DNA of 64,000 bases, taken from PGYR01 sp046290495. GTDB taxonomy: Bacteria; Bacteroidota; Ignavibacteria; Kapaibacteriales; UBA2268. The stretch lies in NCBI GenBank assembly GCA_046290495.1, contig JBKAGT010000006.1, positions 496,001 through 560,000 on the forward strand, written 5' to 3'. Below are positions 1 to 8,750 of this stretch, one piece after another (position 1 is the stretch's first letter; each line of letters starts with the position of its first letter). The position numbers were made by a program, and so were the translations under genes. The notes beneath the pieces are model-generated. The model was given only the letters and a program-made list of their open reading frames with translations. It ran no database searches and was not told where the DNA came from.

Positions 1-102
1 AAGCAAAACTACAGGTGGAGGTACCTCACTGGTTAAAGTTTTTGCTACAATATGAGTCCCAGAAGCTATTAGCTGTTGAAGCAATAATAATAAATATATC
101 AA
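1..102 (-). CDS. N-terminus of a probable EamA/DMT-family transporter (partial)
   Basis: Only the first 34 codons are in the window; the gene continues beyond base 1. The frame is open from a TTG at 102, which overlaps the stop codon of the upstream glycosyltransferase (TTGA), a common coupling arrangement. The visible peptide is a leucine-rich run, then LIASGTHIVAKTL and a PPP-containing turn. This resembles the first membrane helix of EamA drug/metabolite transporters, where a small-residue motif precedes a conserved Lys. The family call rests on 34 residues only. No ATG start is available in this frame. Confidence 0.42.
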   Translation of the reverse strand, partial: MIYLLLLLQQLIASGTHIVAKTLTSEVPPPVVLL

Positions 103-1208
103 CTAAACACCTTCAATATTTCTATTTCTTGTGTTTCATAAGCATAGTCTTTTCTGATTTTTTCTATATTTTGAATGTAAATCTGACGAGCTTCTTTATT
201 TTCCATATCTCCAATTGCTTCAATTATTTTCATTTTATTCAGTTCGTCTATTGGAATTCCTATTTCATGTTCTTTTACTACTTTTCTGATTGTATTTTGA
301 CTTGTAGTGATAATCGGGACACGTGCCTGAATAAATTCGAAAAGTTTGTTTGGTAATGCGTTTTGATATGATATACTATCACTTTCGAAAAGCACGAAAC
401 CAATATCTGCCGATACAGTATAACTTGGAAGCTCTGCATAAGGAATGAAACCTGTAAAATGAACATTAGCTATCTCATTCCGAATGACTTTATCTTTTAG
501 TTTGTTGAGGTGTCCACCTTCTCCAATTATAACTAATTCTGCATAATCTAATTCTTTCACTGCATCTATTAATAAATCAAGTCCTCTGCCTTGTAGTACC
601 CAACCTTGGTATAATAATAACAACTTTTCATCAGGAATTTCAAATCTTTCTCGAAGACTATTGTTTCTCTTTAAATCTAACTCAGGTGGTAAATTTTTTA
701 TAATTGTATATTTTAAGCTATGCCTAAAATGCTTTTTCAAGTAAATTTCATCTTCTTCAGCTGTTACAATCATTCTATCAACAAAAGAAACTAAGTACTT
801 TTCTCTAAATTCAAGTAATTTGCGTGCAAGATGTCGGTCTTTTAGAGAGTTGAGCTGAGAATATATTTCCCGTGAATCATAGACTAAGTTCGCTCTTTTC
901 TTCAACTTAATTGACTTGGCGGCAGGAAGCGAATAATAATCGGAAGCCAATACATGCTTGCCATTTAATCCAAGTTTTTTAACTGATTTGGTGAATTCTG
1001 ATTGTGCTTTGTGAGTTGGTTGGTCCAAGTTAATACTACATCGAAAATAGTCTTCTCGATTAATATATTCTGGTATTTTGTCAAACTTTGGAGTTACTAG
1101 AGCAACTTTCCTATCATATTTGAGCAATGTTTTTGTAATATTTATTGCTCTTGCATCTAATGTTGGATCAGTGAAGCATATTATTATTACGTCGTAGTTT
1201 TTATTCAT
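99..1208 (-). CDS. Glycosyltransferase, GT4-like (GT-B fold)
   Basis: A 369-residue protein that probably transfers a sugar from a nucleotide-sugar donor to a cell-surface glycan or small acceptor. The N-terminal half starts with a Rossmann-like strand (NYDVIIICFTDPTLDARA). The C-terminal half has the GT4 donor-binding pattern: a YQGWVLQGRGLDLLIDAV segment (in place of the more usual YxGxxxxxKG), VIIGEGG, then FTGFIPYAELPSYTVSADIGFVLFE and the acidic stretch around LPNKLFEFIQARVPII. Length is normal for the family. It is read just after the T9SS protein (16 bases away) and overlaps the next gene, so the three probably form one minus-strand operon. The acceptor cannot be told. Confidence 0.85.
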   Translation of the reverse strand: MNKNYDVIIICFTDPTLDARAINITKTLLKYDRKVALVTPKFDKIPEYINREDYFRCSINLDQPTHKAQSEFTKSVKKLGLNGKHVLASDYYSLPAAKSIKLKKRANLVYDSREIYSQLNSLKDRHLARKLLEFREKYLVSFVDRMIVTAEEDEIYLKKHFRHSLKYTIIKNLPPELDLKRNNSLRERFEIPDEKLLLLYQGWVLQGRGLDLLIDAVKELDYAELVIIGEGGHLNKLKDKVIRNEIANVHFTGFIPYAELPSYTVSADIGFVLFESDSISYQNALPNKLFEFIQARVPIITTSQNTIRKVVKEHEIGIPIDELNKMKIIEAIGDMENKEARQIYIQNIEKIRKDYAYETQEIEILKVFS

Positions 1209-1224
1209 TCACAAAATTAACTAC

Positions 1225-3600
1225 TTAGTTCATAATTACAATAGGTTTGACATTTGTTTTATTCTTGTGTCTTTCTTGAATGAAATACACACCTTGCCTA
1301 ACGTTAACATTTAATATGAATTTACCTTTGCTAAGAGTACCATTCGAATGGTGTGATAATTCATCAACTATTTTTTCAAACTCATCAATATATTCGCCAT
1401 TACTACCATAAAGATAAAGCTTAGTTTCACCATCCTCTATATTTCCAAATTCCATATAGTCTAAAGATATTTTACCTGCAGAAGGATTCGGATAAGGTGA
1501 TGAACTTTCATATACATAATCTTCTGATAGCTCTATTGCTCTAAACCTCCAATCAACTTCACATCTAGTAATGCCTTCCATTTCAAAACCCTCAGTATAT
1601 GTTTCTATACTGAATACATGAGGGCTACACAAGTCTTCTATAGTTACCAAATCACTAAAGTTACCTATTGTGTCGCCTCTGAAACAGAATTCTAACTCTA
1701 TAGAATCCTGAGGAGGAATTACGTGGGGAAACTGACTCTGTGGGTTTGAGAAATAATATTTATCTCTTAAAGATATATTATAGAGAATATGTTCGGACCA
1801 GGAAATATTATAAACTTTCATTGTGCCACAGATACTTTGAGTTAATGTGTTAGTGTCTAAAACGAATGCAGAATCCAAGTGATATTTGACATATAATTGA
1901 TTAGTATCATTTCTTACATCAACTGAGAATGCTGATGTCATACTTTCACATCCAAATTCATTTTTAACAATAAGCTGATACTCGTCATCTTGTTTCACAT
2001 ATATGCTTTTGTCAATTGAAATAGTATCTCCATTGGAATTTAGCCACAAATAATTACTATAATCTTTATCAGAACTTAATAAAATAGAATCACCAATACA
2101 GAAATTATTATCCCCGATACTATTTATACTTGGCTCTGGTAATTGAGCAAATTCAATTTCTACTGAATCAATAGTACTACATCCATTTTCATTATTATAC
2201 ATAAGATAGTATGTTCCTGGCTCTGTAACAAGAATACTGTCACTTAGCTCACCAGTACTCCACTCAATATTGACTTCATTGTTATCTGCACGCAATATTA
2301 CAGTATCTCCGACACAAAATGAACTACTCTCATCAATTTGAATTTCTGGATCAATCACAGGTAAATAATTTATATGATATTCATAGAAGTACTTTACGGA
2401 GCAGCTGTCATCATAAGCCATTATCTTAAAATCTTCAACTCCTCTTGCAATTCTAGATTTTGTTCTATCTCCTGTATTCCACTCATAAACTTTATAATCC
2501 CTAGTTGAATCAACCTGAAGTACAAACTCAGTACCCTCACAGACATCTATGGTATCGATATTAACAGTTACATTTCCTGTGGGTACAATCGCAGATTTGT
2601 AAACATAATCACCTACAACCCAAGCTGTAGTGTCGTTGATAAAATATATATCATCCAAACTGCCTTCTACACCACAGTTGACTAATTCCCAACTATTACC
2701 AGCATCTTCAGTTTTGTAAATTGCTTTATATAGACCACATGCCCAACCAACAGAATCACTAAGTGTGAAAGAACCGTACATAGGATTATTACCAGGTACT
2801 GTAAATACATTTAATGTATTACCTCTATCAGGAGTAAATATAATTTCACCAATATTACCACTGCCACCCTGACATCCTTTATGAATTGGAATTGTAAATG
2901 AATTATTAGAGAATGAAAGTTCTTCTGGCCAGTCAATGTCACCTGTTGTAAATTCTATGTCCCAAGTACTGCCATAATCTGTACTTCTCCAAACAAATCC
3001 CGAAGAAATTGCTTGACCAATACCAGTTTCTCCATCAACCCAAATATCTGATAACTTTGTGCCAGTAGGTACTGAATCAGTAAATATATCCCAATTATCA
3101 CCACCATTTGTGGTTTTGTAAATGTGAATTGGTCCACAACCTTCATTAGCTGCTATTAAACCGTTATTCTCATCATAGAAATAAGTTCCCCAAAAATCAA
3201 TTGATTGTGAAACTTTGGGAGTTATATTCCTCCAAGTATTACCACCGTCAGTTGATTTGAATATACCTGCAAACATTCCTTGATTGCTCAAAACATGGCC
3301 AGAAGTGTAACCGATATCTTTTGTTGGAAAGTGTATACTTTCTAATTGATTTTGATTTCCGTCCACCTTTACTGTTTTCCATGTTACACCACCATCGGTA
3401 GTAAATGAAACTTGACTATCAAAACCACATATCCAACCATAACTTGGGTCATCTGGAAAGAAAAATACATCAAGATATGATCTTTGAGAAATTCTATCTG
3501 GAATATCCACCTCAACCCATTTGTTTATTCCTTGAGAATATACAGATATAGAAGAAATTATTATAATTGTTAGATAAATTATTGATTTAATTGTTTTCAT
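1225..3600 (-). CDS. Secreted beta-propeller/Ig-like protein with T9SS type A sorting tail
   Basis: A 791-residue exported protein. It starts with a signal peptide (about residues 1-22, ending near SVYSQ). Residues about 30-350 hold five repeats of the Ycf48/BNR type, each with a T-x-D/N-G/Y-G-x-T/N-W core (for example TTDGGVTWKTV and KTTNGGDNWDIF), as in photosystem-assembly-like and sialidase-like propellers. Residues about 350-570 contain repeated Ig/PKD-like units with the pattern FCVGDTVIL...WSTGE, each with paired Cys. The last ~90 residues begin with YPNPSAGKISLD and end in a beta-rich segment, the T9SS type A sorting domain that directs export across the outer membrane and anchoring. 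The binding target is unknown. Confidence 0.85.
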   Translation of the reverse strand: MKTIKSIIYLTIIIISSISVYSQGINKWVEVDIPDRISQRSYLDVFFFPDDPSYGWICGFDSQVSFTTDGGVTWKTVKVDGNQNQLESIHFPTKDIGYTSGHVLSNQGMFAGIFKSTDGGNTWRNITPKVSQSIDFWGTYFYDENNGLIAANEGCGPIHIYKTTNGGDNWDIFTDSVPTGTKLSDIWVDGETGIGQAISSGFVWRSTDYGSTWDIEFTTGDIDWPEELSFSNNSFTIPIHKGCQGGSGNIGEIIFTPDRGNTLNVFTVPGNNPMYGSFTLSDSVGWACGLYKAIYKTEDAGNSWELVNCGVEGSLDDIYFINDTTAWVVGDYVYKSAIVPTGNVTVNIDTIDVCEGTEFVLQVDSTRDYKVYEWNTGDRTKSRIARGVEDFKIMAYDDSCSVKYFYEYHINYLPVIDPEIQIDESSSFCVGDTVILRADNNEVNIEWSTGELSDSILVTEPGTYYLMYNNENGCSTIDSVEIEFAQLPEPSINSIGDNNFCIGDSILLSSDKDYSNYLWLNSNGDTISIDKSIYVKQDDEYQLIVKNEFGCESMTSAFSVDVRNDTNQLYVKYHLDSAFVLDTNTLTQSICGTMKVYNISWSEHILYNISLRDKYYFSNPQSQFPHVIPPQDSIELEFCFRGDTIGNFSDLVTIEDLCSPHVFSIETYTEGFEMEGITRCEVDWRFRAIELSEDYVYESSSPYPNPSAGKISLDYMEFGNIEDGETKLYLYGSNGEYIDEFEKIVDELSHHSNGTLSKGKFILNVNVRQGVYFIQERHKNKTNVKPIVIMN

Positions 3601-4054
3601 ATAGCTAATAACAAATGAAATACTGAATTAGTTTCGCATAATACTAAAAGAAATGATTTAATTCAAAAACAAAACTTGTGGAAAACTTCTCTGTTGAAAA
3701 CTACTCACTCCTAATTATCAACAAACTTAGGAGATTTTAAGGAATTTACAATGCTAGGAAGGGGTGTGGTAACTCCATATAAAACAGCGGCATACAGCAA
3801 TATTCTGATTAATTTTAATTTAGTAAATTTAAAAACGGCATAACTCATTGATATTTTTAGCTTTTGAAAAATGCAAATATTTTAGAAAAAAAAATGAAAA
3901 TAAATCGTTTGTGTTTTACCTCAAAAATCACAAATTTAGAACCGTAGTCATAATTGGAATCTGAGTATTTTATTTCCACAATACTCAGAAATCGAAGCGA
4001 AAAATATAGAAAAACAATTTTATTAAACCAAATAAAAGTTAGACAGGTGTATAC
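3601..4054. other. Candidate replication origin region (dnaA upstream gap)
   Basis: This 454-base gap between divergent genes holds no convincing ORF. Three DnaA-box-like 9-mers lie within 47 bases: TGTGGAAAA at 3677-3685 (reverse of TTTTCCACA, which fits TTWTNCACA), TGTTGAAAA at 3692-3700 (one mismatch), and TTATCAACA at 3715-3723 (one mismatch to TTATCCACA). A very AT-rich stretch follows at about 3800-3950 and could be the unwinding element. Genes point away from the gap on both sides (minus strand to the left, dnaA to the right), as expected at an origin. GC-skew over the whole chromosome would be needed for proof. Confidence 0.5.
3961..3988. promoter_or_regulatory. Perfect 9-bp inverted repeat in the dnaA leader
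   Basis: CTGAGTATT at 3961-3969 is repeated in inverted form as AATACTCAG at 3980-3988, with a 10-base spacer. The spacer and first right-arm base contain ATTTCCACA (3972-3980), a DnaA-box-like sequence. The element sits 67 bases before the dnaA start, so it could be an operator, an RNA hairpin in the leader, or part of the origin. No T-run follows, so it is not a normal terminator. Confidence 0.4.
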
Positions 4055-5533
4055 GTGGCAAATCAAAAAGATAAATTTGCATTATTCCCCGAAAAGGATT
4101 CAACGAAGGACAAAGCTAAAAAAAGAAAATCTCCACTAAAAAGAGATGAAAAAGCAAAACTGAAATGGGATGAATGTGTTGATATTATCAAAGATAATAT
4201 TAACGAACAAGCATTTAACTCATGGTTCAAACCTATTGTTCCTTTACGTATAGAAGGTGATAATCTGATTGTCCAAGTGCCTAGTCAGTTTCTTTATGAA
4301 TGGATTGAAGAACATTACTACGATCTATTGAGAAATTCACTGACAAGGGTTCTTGGCTCAAAAGTCAAATTACAGTACGAAGTTGTAATCAAGAAGAATG
4401 ATGATGATTCACTAGAGAGCAGAACTATAAGAGTACCGGCATTTAGGAATAATAATGGCTCACAAGGAGCTATAAATTTTGCTGAGCAGAATAATAATGA
4501 AAAAGAGTTCTTAACTGGACTAAATCCAAGATATCACTTTGACAACTTTGTGGTAGGTGATAGTAATCAATTAGCTCATTCTGCTGCCGAAGCAATTGCT
4601 AAAAAGCCTGGTGGCACTAGTTTTAACCCACTATTTATATATGGTAAAACTGGTCTTGGTAAAACTCACTTAACACAAGCAATTGGTAATGAGATTATCA
4701 AAAACAACCCTAAAAAGAAAGTGAGATATACGTCTAGTGATAAGTTCACTATGGAGTTTATTAGTTCTATTCAAAATAGAACTGTCAATGACTTTGTGGA
4801 ATTCTATCGTGGTGTAGATGTACTGATTGTTGATGATATTCAGTTTTTTAGCAGTAAGGAAAAAACACAAGATAATTTCTTCCATACATTTAATGCTTTG
4901 CACCAAAGCGGTAAGCAGATAATATTAGCATCTGATAAGCCACCAAAAGATTTGGCGGGTGTGGATGAGAGGTTGATTTCTCGTTTCCAATGGGGGTTAA
5001 CAGTAGATGTACAGAAGCCAGATTTGGAAACAAGAATCGCTATTCTTAGAAAGAAATCTCTGAATGAAGGTGTAGAACTACCTGATGATGTATTAGAATA
5101 TATTGCTGAGAATGTAACGTCAAGTGTCAGAGAATTAGAAGGTAGTTTGATAGGACTAATTGCTAAAGTAACACTAGATAAGAAAGATATAAGTATTGAC
5201 TTAGCAAAAGAAGTTGTAGCTGGTGTAGCTAAAATGGAAAACCGCGAAATTACTATGGATGATATTAAAAAGGCGGTTTCTAACTTCTACAATATTCCTG
5301 TAGATGTGATTGAATCGAAATCTAGAAAGCATGAAATAGCACTTTCTAGACAGATGTGTATGCAGATTTCTAAAAAGCTAACAAATTTATCGCTTAAGAG
5401 TATAGGAGCTCATTTTGGTGGACGTGATCACTCTACTGTACTTCACTCTTGTAGAGCAATTGATAATTATTTAGAGACTGATAAGCATGTTAGATCTGAG
5501 TATGAAAAAATAATGAGTCAACTTAAGAAATAA
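4055..5533 (+). CDS. dnaA: Chromosomal replication initiator DnaA
   Basis: A 492-residue AAA+ ATPase that binds DnaA boxes, melts the origin and loads the helicase. Domain I is at about residues 36-95 (WDECVDIIKDNINEQAFNSWF), after a Lys-rich 35-residue extension. A variable linker is followed by domain III: Walker A GKTGLGKTH at 197-205, Walker B VLIVDDIQFF near 260 and an arginine-rich sensor 2 region (SSVRELEGSL). Domain IV ends with the box-recognition signature GGRDHSTVLHSCRAI. I use the GTG at 4055, which retains the Lys-rich N-terminus; an AGACAGG stretch lies a few bases upstream. It is a single gene followed by a strong terminator, next to DnaA-box-like sites, which suggests autoregulation. 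Confidence 0.97.
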   Translation: MANQKDKFALFPEKDSTKDKAKKRKSPLKRDEKAKLKWDECVDIIKDNINEQAFNSWFKPIVPLRIEGDNLIVQVPSQFLYEWIEEHYYDLLRNSLTRVLGSKVKLQYEVVIKKNDDDSLESRTIRVPAFRNNNGSQGAINFAEQNNNEKEFLTGLNPRYHFDNFVVGDSNQLAHSAAEAIAKKPGGTSFNPLFIYGKTGLGKTHLTQAIGNEIIKNNPKKKVRYTSSDKFTMEFISSIQNRTVNDFVEFYRGVDVLIVDDIQFFSSKEKTQDNFFHTFNALHQSGKQIILASDKPPKDLAGVDERLISRFQWGLTVDVQKPDLETRIAILRKKSLNEGVELPDDVLEYIAENVTSSVRELEGSLIGLIAKVTLDKKDISIDLAKEVVAGVAKMENREITMDDIKKAVSNFYNIPVDVIESKSRKHEIALSRQMCMQISKKLTNLSLKSIGAHFGGRDHSTVLHSCRAIDNYLETDKHVRSEYEKIMSQLKK

Positions 5534-5571
5534 TTAGCTGATTTATTAAAAAAAGAATAATTCCGAAAAAG

Positions 5572-5602
5572 AAGCCCTTTGCCCAAAAGCAAGGGGCTTT
5601 TT
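5572..5602 (+). terminator. Rho-independent terminator after dnaA
   Basis: AAGCCCTTTGC (5572-5582) pairs with GCAAGGGGCTT (5589-5599) with one G-U pair, followed by a short T-run. It lies 39 bases after the dnaA stop. Confidence 0.85.
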
Positions 5603-5701
5603 GATTTGAAACTATTTTCTAGTAAAAGTGTTATATTAGTATAGACTTTTATAAATTTATTTAACTAATTGAATAAATTTTCTTAAATTTCTGATAGCAT
5701 A

Positions 5702-6631
5702 ATGAGGGAAAATATGAATTTCAATTTAAGATATAATAAAGTATCCATATCAACTGTTACTATTTTACTTTTTAGCTTTTTTGTCTTGAGTTCGGTTAGA
5801 ATATCGTATTCATCGGCTACTAGTAATACTAGCAATACTGAAGTCTTCGAACCACTTAAAGAGAAGCTCTTAGAAGAAGGGGTTGATTCTACATTTATCG
5901 AAAAATTAATAAATGACACGAATGTGAAGTTCAATGAAAAGTTTGTTAAGATAAATGTTGTTGGTACAGGTAAAGCTCCTGACTACAGCAGCCATTACAA
6001 TTCCAGGGCTGTTCGTAAATCAAAGCAATTCCTAACTGAAAATTTAGAACAGTTAGAAGCTGCTGAAGAAAAGTATGGGGTACCAAAAGAAGTAATCACT
6101 TCCATTCTATATGTAGAAACAAGACACGGTGGTTATTTAGGTTATAATAATATCGTTAGTGTCTTTCTGTCTACTGCTTTAGCTGATCAGGAAGAATATT
6201 ATGAATTAAATTCTAAAGTTCTGAAAGAAACTTATAGTGACGATTCTAAAGAGCTTGAAAAATATTTGAATAAACTGAAAAAGCGCTCAGAATTTAAATC
6301 TAACTGGGCGATGGAGCAGTTGGTTGCGCTAGAAGAGTTAGATAAAAATTCTCCAATTCCAATTACCGAGATTGAAGGTTCATGGGCAGGTGCATTCGGT
6401 ATGTCTCAGTTCCTTCCGTCTAGCTATAACTCATGGGCAGTTGATGGCAATGATGATGGAGTAATAAATCTGTTTGATAAAGATGATGCGATTTTTAGTG
6501 TTGCTAACTATTTGAAAGAAAATGGTTGGGGCAAAACAGAAAAGAAACAAAGAAAAGCTGTTTGGCATTACAACCATAGCACAGCTTATGTAAACGCAGT
6601 TTTGAAATTGAGTAAGTTGATAAACTCATAA
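5702..6631 (+). CDS. Lytic murein transglycosylase, MltB/SLT_2-like
   Basis: A 309-residue peptidoglycan-cleaving enzyme that would cut the MurNAc-GlcNAc bond with 1,6-anhydro product formation. A hydrophobic export segment lies at about residues 14-38 (signal peptide or anchor). The catalytic domain covers about 100-305: the ILYVETRHGG motif puts the likely acid/base Glu at residue 139, and EGSWAGAFGMSQFLPSSY followed by a DGNDDGVINLFDKDDAIFSVANYL segment matches the MltB fold. No lipobox is seen, unlike E. coli MltB. The ATG at 5714 is an alternative start that loses four residues. It stands alone after the dnaA terminator. Confidence 0.88.
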   Translation: MRENMNFNLRYNKVSISTVTILLFSFFVLSSVRISYSSATSNTSNTEVFEPLKEKLLEEGVDSTFIEKLINDTNVKFNEKFVKINVVGTGKAPDYSSHYNSRAVRKSKQFLTENLEQLEAAEEKYGVPKEVITSILYVETRHGGYLGYNNIVSVFLSTALADQEEYYELNSKVLKETYSDDSKELEKYLNKLKKRSEFKSNWAMEQLVALEELDKNSPIPITEIEGSWAGAFGMSQFLPSSYNSWAVDGNDDGVINLFDKDDAIFSVANYLKENGWGKTEKKQRKAVWHYNHSTAYVNAVLKLSKLINS

Positions 6632-6676
6632 TCATATTAATATCTACACTTAAAACTTACCATAGAAATATAAACA

Positions 6677-8674
6677 ATGCCAAAGAATAAATCTGTATTT
6701 GATTATGATAAATATCAAATAAATAAGAAAGATAAGATTGAGCTTTACAAAAGAGTAGTATTACCTAGAATGATAGAAGAAAAGATGATTCTTCTCCTTC
6801 GTCAGAACAAAATCTCAAAATGGTTCTCTGGTATTGGTCAAGAAGCAATTTCTTGTGGTTCAACTTATGCACTTCATGATGATGAATTTATTCTACCTAT
6901 GCACAGAAACTTAGGTGTATTCACTGGAAGGAACCTACCACTAAAGAAACTATTTGCTCAGTTCCAAGGTAAAGCTAGTGGCTATACAAAAGGTAGAGAT
7001 CGCTCGTTTCACTTTGGCAGTGTAGAAGATAAGATTATAGGAATGATATCTCACCTCGGACCTCAATTGAGTGTTGCAAATGGTATTGCATTATCTAAGC
7101 AACTTAAGAATCAAAACGAAGCTACTTTAGTTTTCACTGGGGATGGAGGCGCAAGTGAAGGAGAGTTCCACGAAGCACTAAACTTAGCTGCTGTGTGGAG
7201 TCTGCCAGTTATATTCTTGATTGAAAACAATGGCTATGGATTATCTACTCCGAGCAGGGAGCAGTTTGCTATGAAGGATTTTGTAAGCAAAGGTGTTGGA
7301 TATGGTATAGAAGCTAAGAAAATTGATGGAAATAATATTCTAGAGGTATATGAAGCTGTAAAGAAAATTAGCACAGAAATCAGAAATAATCCAAAACCCT
7401 ATATACTTGAATGTGTAACTTTCAGAATGCGTGGGCATGAAGAATCATCTGGTACAAAGTATATACCAGATGAATTATTTGATGAGTGGGGAGCAAAAGA
7501 CCCAGTCATAAATTATGAAGAGTATATAATTAAAAATAAACTTCTATCTGAACAAGAAATAGAAATAATAAAAGAAGAATATAAAAATGAAATAGAAGAA
7601 GCTATAGATATTGCTTTTGGTGAGCAAGATATTGTAGCTAGTGTGGATGAAGAATTAAATGATGTGTTCTTCTATCAAGATTATAAACCAATTCAGGTTA
7701 AATCAGAGAGTAAAACTGAAAAGAGGTTTATTGAAGCAATATCTGATTCTCTTTATCAAGCAATGGAACGTGATGATAGAGTTATTATCATGGGGCAAGA
7801 TATTGCCGAATATGGAGGCGTATTTAAAGTTACTCAAGGATTTCTAGAAAGATTTGGTAAAGATAGGATTAGAAATACTCCAATAATAGAATCTGGAGTA
7901 TTGGGAGCTGCACTTGGATTGTCGGTAGAAGGATACAAACCAATTGTAGAAATGCAATTCTCTGATTTCGTTACATGTGGGTTCAACCAAATAGTCAATA
8001 ATTTGGCTAAGCTACATTACAGATGGGGACAAAATGCTGATGTACTGGTAAGAATGCCTACAGGTGCCGGAGTAGGTGCTGGACCATTCCATTCTCAATC
8101 AACTGAAGGTTGGTTTTTGCAAACCCCAGGTCTCAAGATTGTTTACCCGTCATCACCATCGGATGCAAAAGGACTACTAACATCTTCCATCGAAGAGCCA
8201 AACCCTGTACTGTTTTTTGAGCATAAAGCACTTTACAGAAAAATTAGAGAAGAGATTTATGATGATGAATATAGCATAGAACTTGGTAAAGGAAATATTG
8301 TTAGTGAAGGGAAAGAAATGTCAATTATCACTTATGGATATGGGGTGCATTGGGCTCTTGAAGCAAAGGAAAAAACTGGTTATGATATTGAAATAATTGA
8401 TTTAAGAACTCTAATACCTTATGATAAAGAGTTAATTGAAGAAACAATTTCAAAAACCAACAGAGTCCTCCTGCTGCAAGAGGACACAATCACAGGTGGT
8501 ATTATGTCAGAATTGGCAGCTTACATATCAGAAGAGTTATTCCAAAACTTAGATGCCCCTATTGTCAGAGTAGCTTCACTTGACACACCAGTTCCATTCG
8601 CAGATAGTTTAGAAACTCAATTTCTGCCAAATAACAGACTAATCGAGAAAATAGAACAATTGATTAAGTATTGA
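6677..8674 (+). CDS. Fused 2-oxoacid dehydrogenase E1 (alpha + beta)
   Basis: A 665-residue thiamine-diphosphate enzyme, probably the E1 part of a branched-chain 2-oxoacid (or pyruvate) dehydrogenase complex; it decarboxylates the oxoacid and passes the acyl group to E2. Residues 1-330 are the alpha half, with the ThDP/Mg motif GDGGASEGEFHEALN...ENNGYG. Residues about 345-665 are the beta half, with IMGQDIAEYGGVFKVTQGF, VEMQFSDF and the LLLQEDTITGG segment. The natural fusion of both chains is known in Bacteroidota. No E2 or E3 gene is nearby, so substrate specificity cannot be set from context. Confidence 0.9.
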   Translation: MPKNKSVFDYDKYQINKKDKIELYKRVVLPRMIEEKMILLLRQNKISKWFSGIGQEAISCGSTYALHDDEFILPMHRNLGVFTGRNLPLKKLFAQFQGKASGYTKGRDRSFHFGSVEDKIIGMISHLGPQLSVANGIALSKQLKNQNEATLVFTGDGGASEGEFHEALNLAAVWSLPVIFLIENNGYGLSTPSREQFAMKDFVSKGVGYGIEAKKIDGNNILEVYEAVKKISTEIRNNPKPYILECVTFRMRGHEESSGTKYIPDELFDEWGAKDPVINYEEYIIKNKLLSEQEIEIIKEEYKNEIEEAIDIAFGEQDIVASVDEELNDVFFYQDYKPIQVKSESKTEKRFIEAISDSLYQAMERDDRVIIMGQDIAEYGGVFKVTQGFLERFGKDRIRNTPIIESGVLGAALGLSVEGYKPIVEMQFSDFVTCGFNQIVNNLAKLHYRWGQNADVLVRMPTGAGVGAGPFHSQSTEGWFLQTPGLKIVYPSSPSDAKGLLTSSIEEPNPVLFFEHKALYRKIREEIYDDEYSIELGKGNIVSEGKEMSIITYGYGVHWALEAKEKTGYDIEIIDLRTLIPYDKELIEETISKTNRVLLLQEDTITGGIMSELAAYISEELFQNLDAPIVRVASLDTPVPFADSLETQFLPNNRLIEKIEQLIKY

Positions 8675-8676
8675 TA

Positions 8677-8709
8677 TTTGACTTTGTTGTTATAATATTC
8701 TTATTTTTG
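8677..8709 (+). promoter_or_regulatory. Candidate Bacteroidota-type promoter for miaB
   Basis: TTTG at 8677-8680 and TATTTTTG at 8702-8709 match the Bacteroidota -33 TTTG / -7 TAnnTTTG consensus, with 21 bases between. The start codon of miaB lies 42 bases after the -7 box. Confidence 0.4.
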
Positions 8710-8750
8710 CATCTCTTTATTATAAAACGATAGAACTTTAGGTATTTAGT

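Noticed and set aside
15..356. A plus-strand frame of 113 codons at the window start
   Set aside because: It overlaps the 3' end of the glycosyltransferase and the start of the next minus-strand gene and has a Phe/Tyr-rich shadow composition.
3857..4139. Short frames on both strands in the dnaA upstream gap
   Set aside because: They are Phe/Ile/Lys-rich products of AT-rich DNA, lack start signals and overlap the candidate origin and leader.
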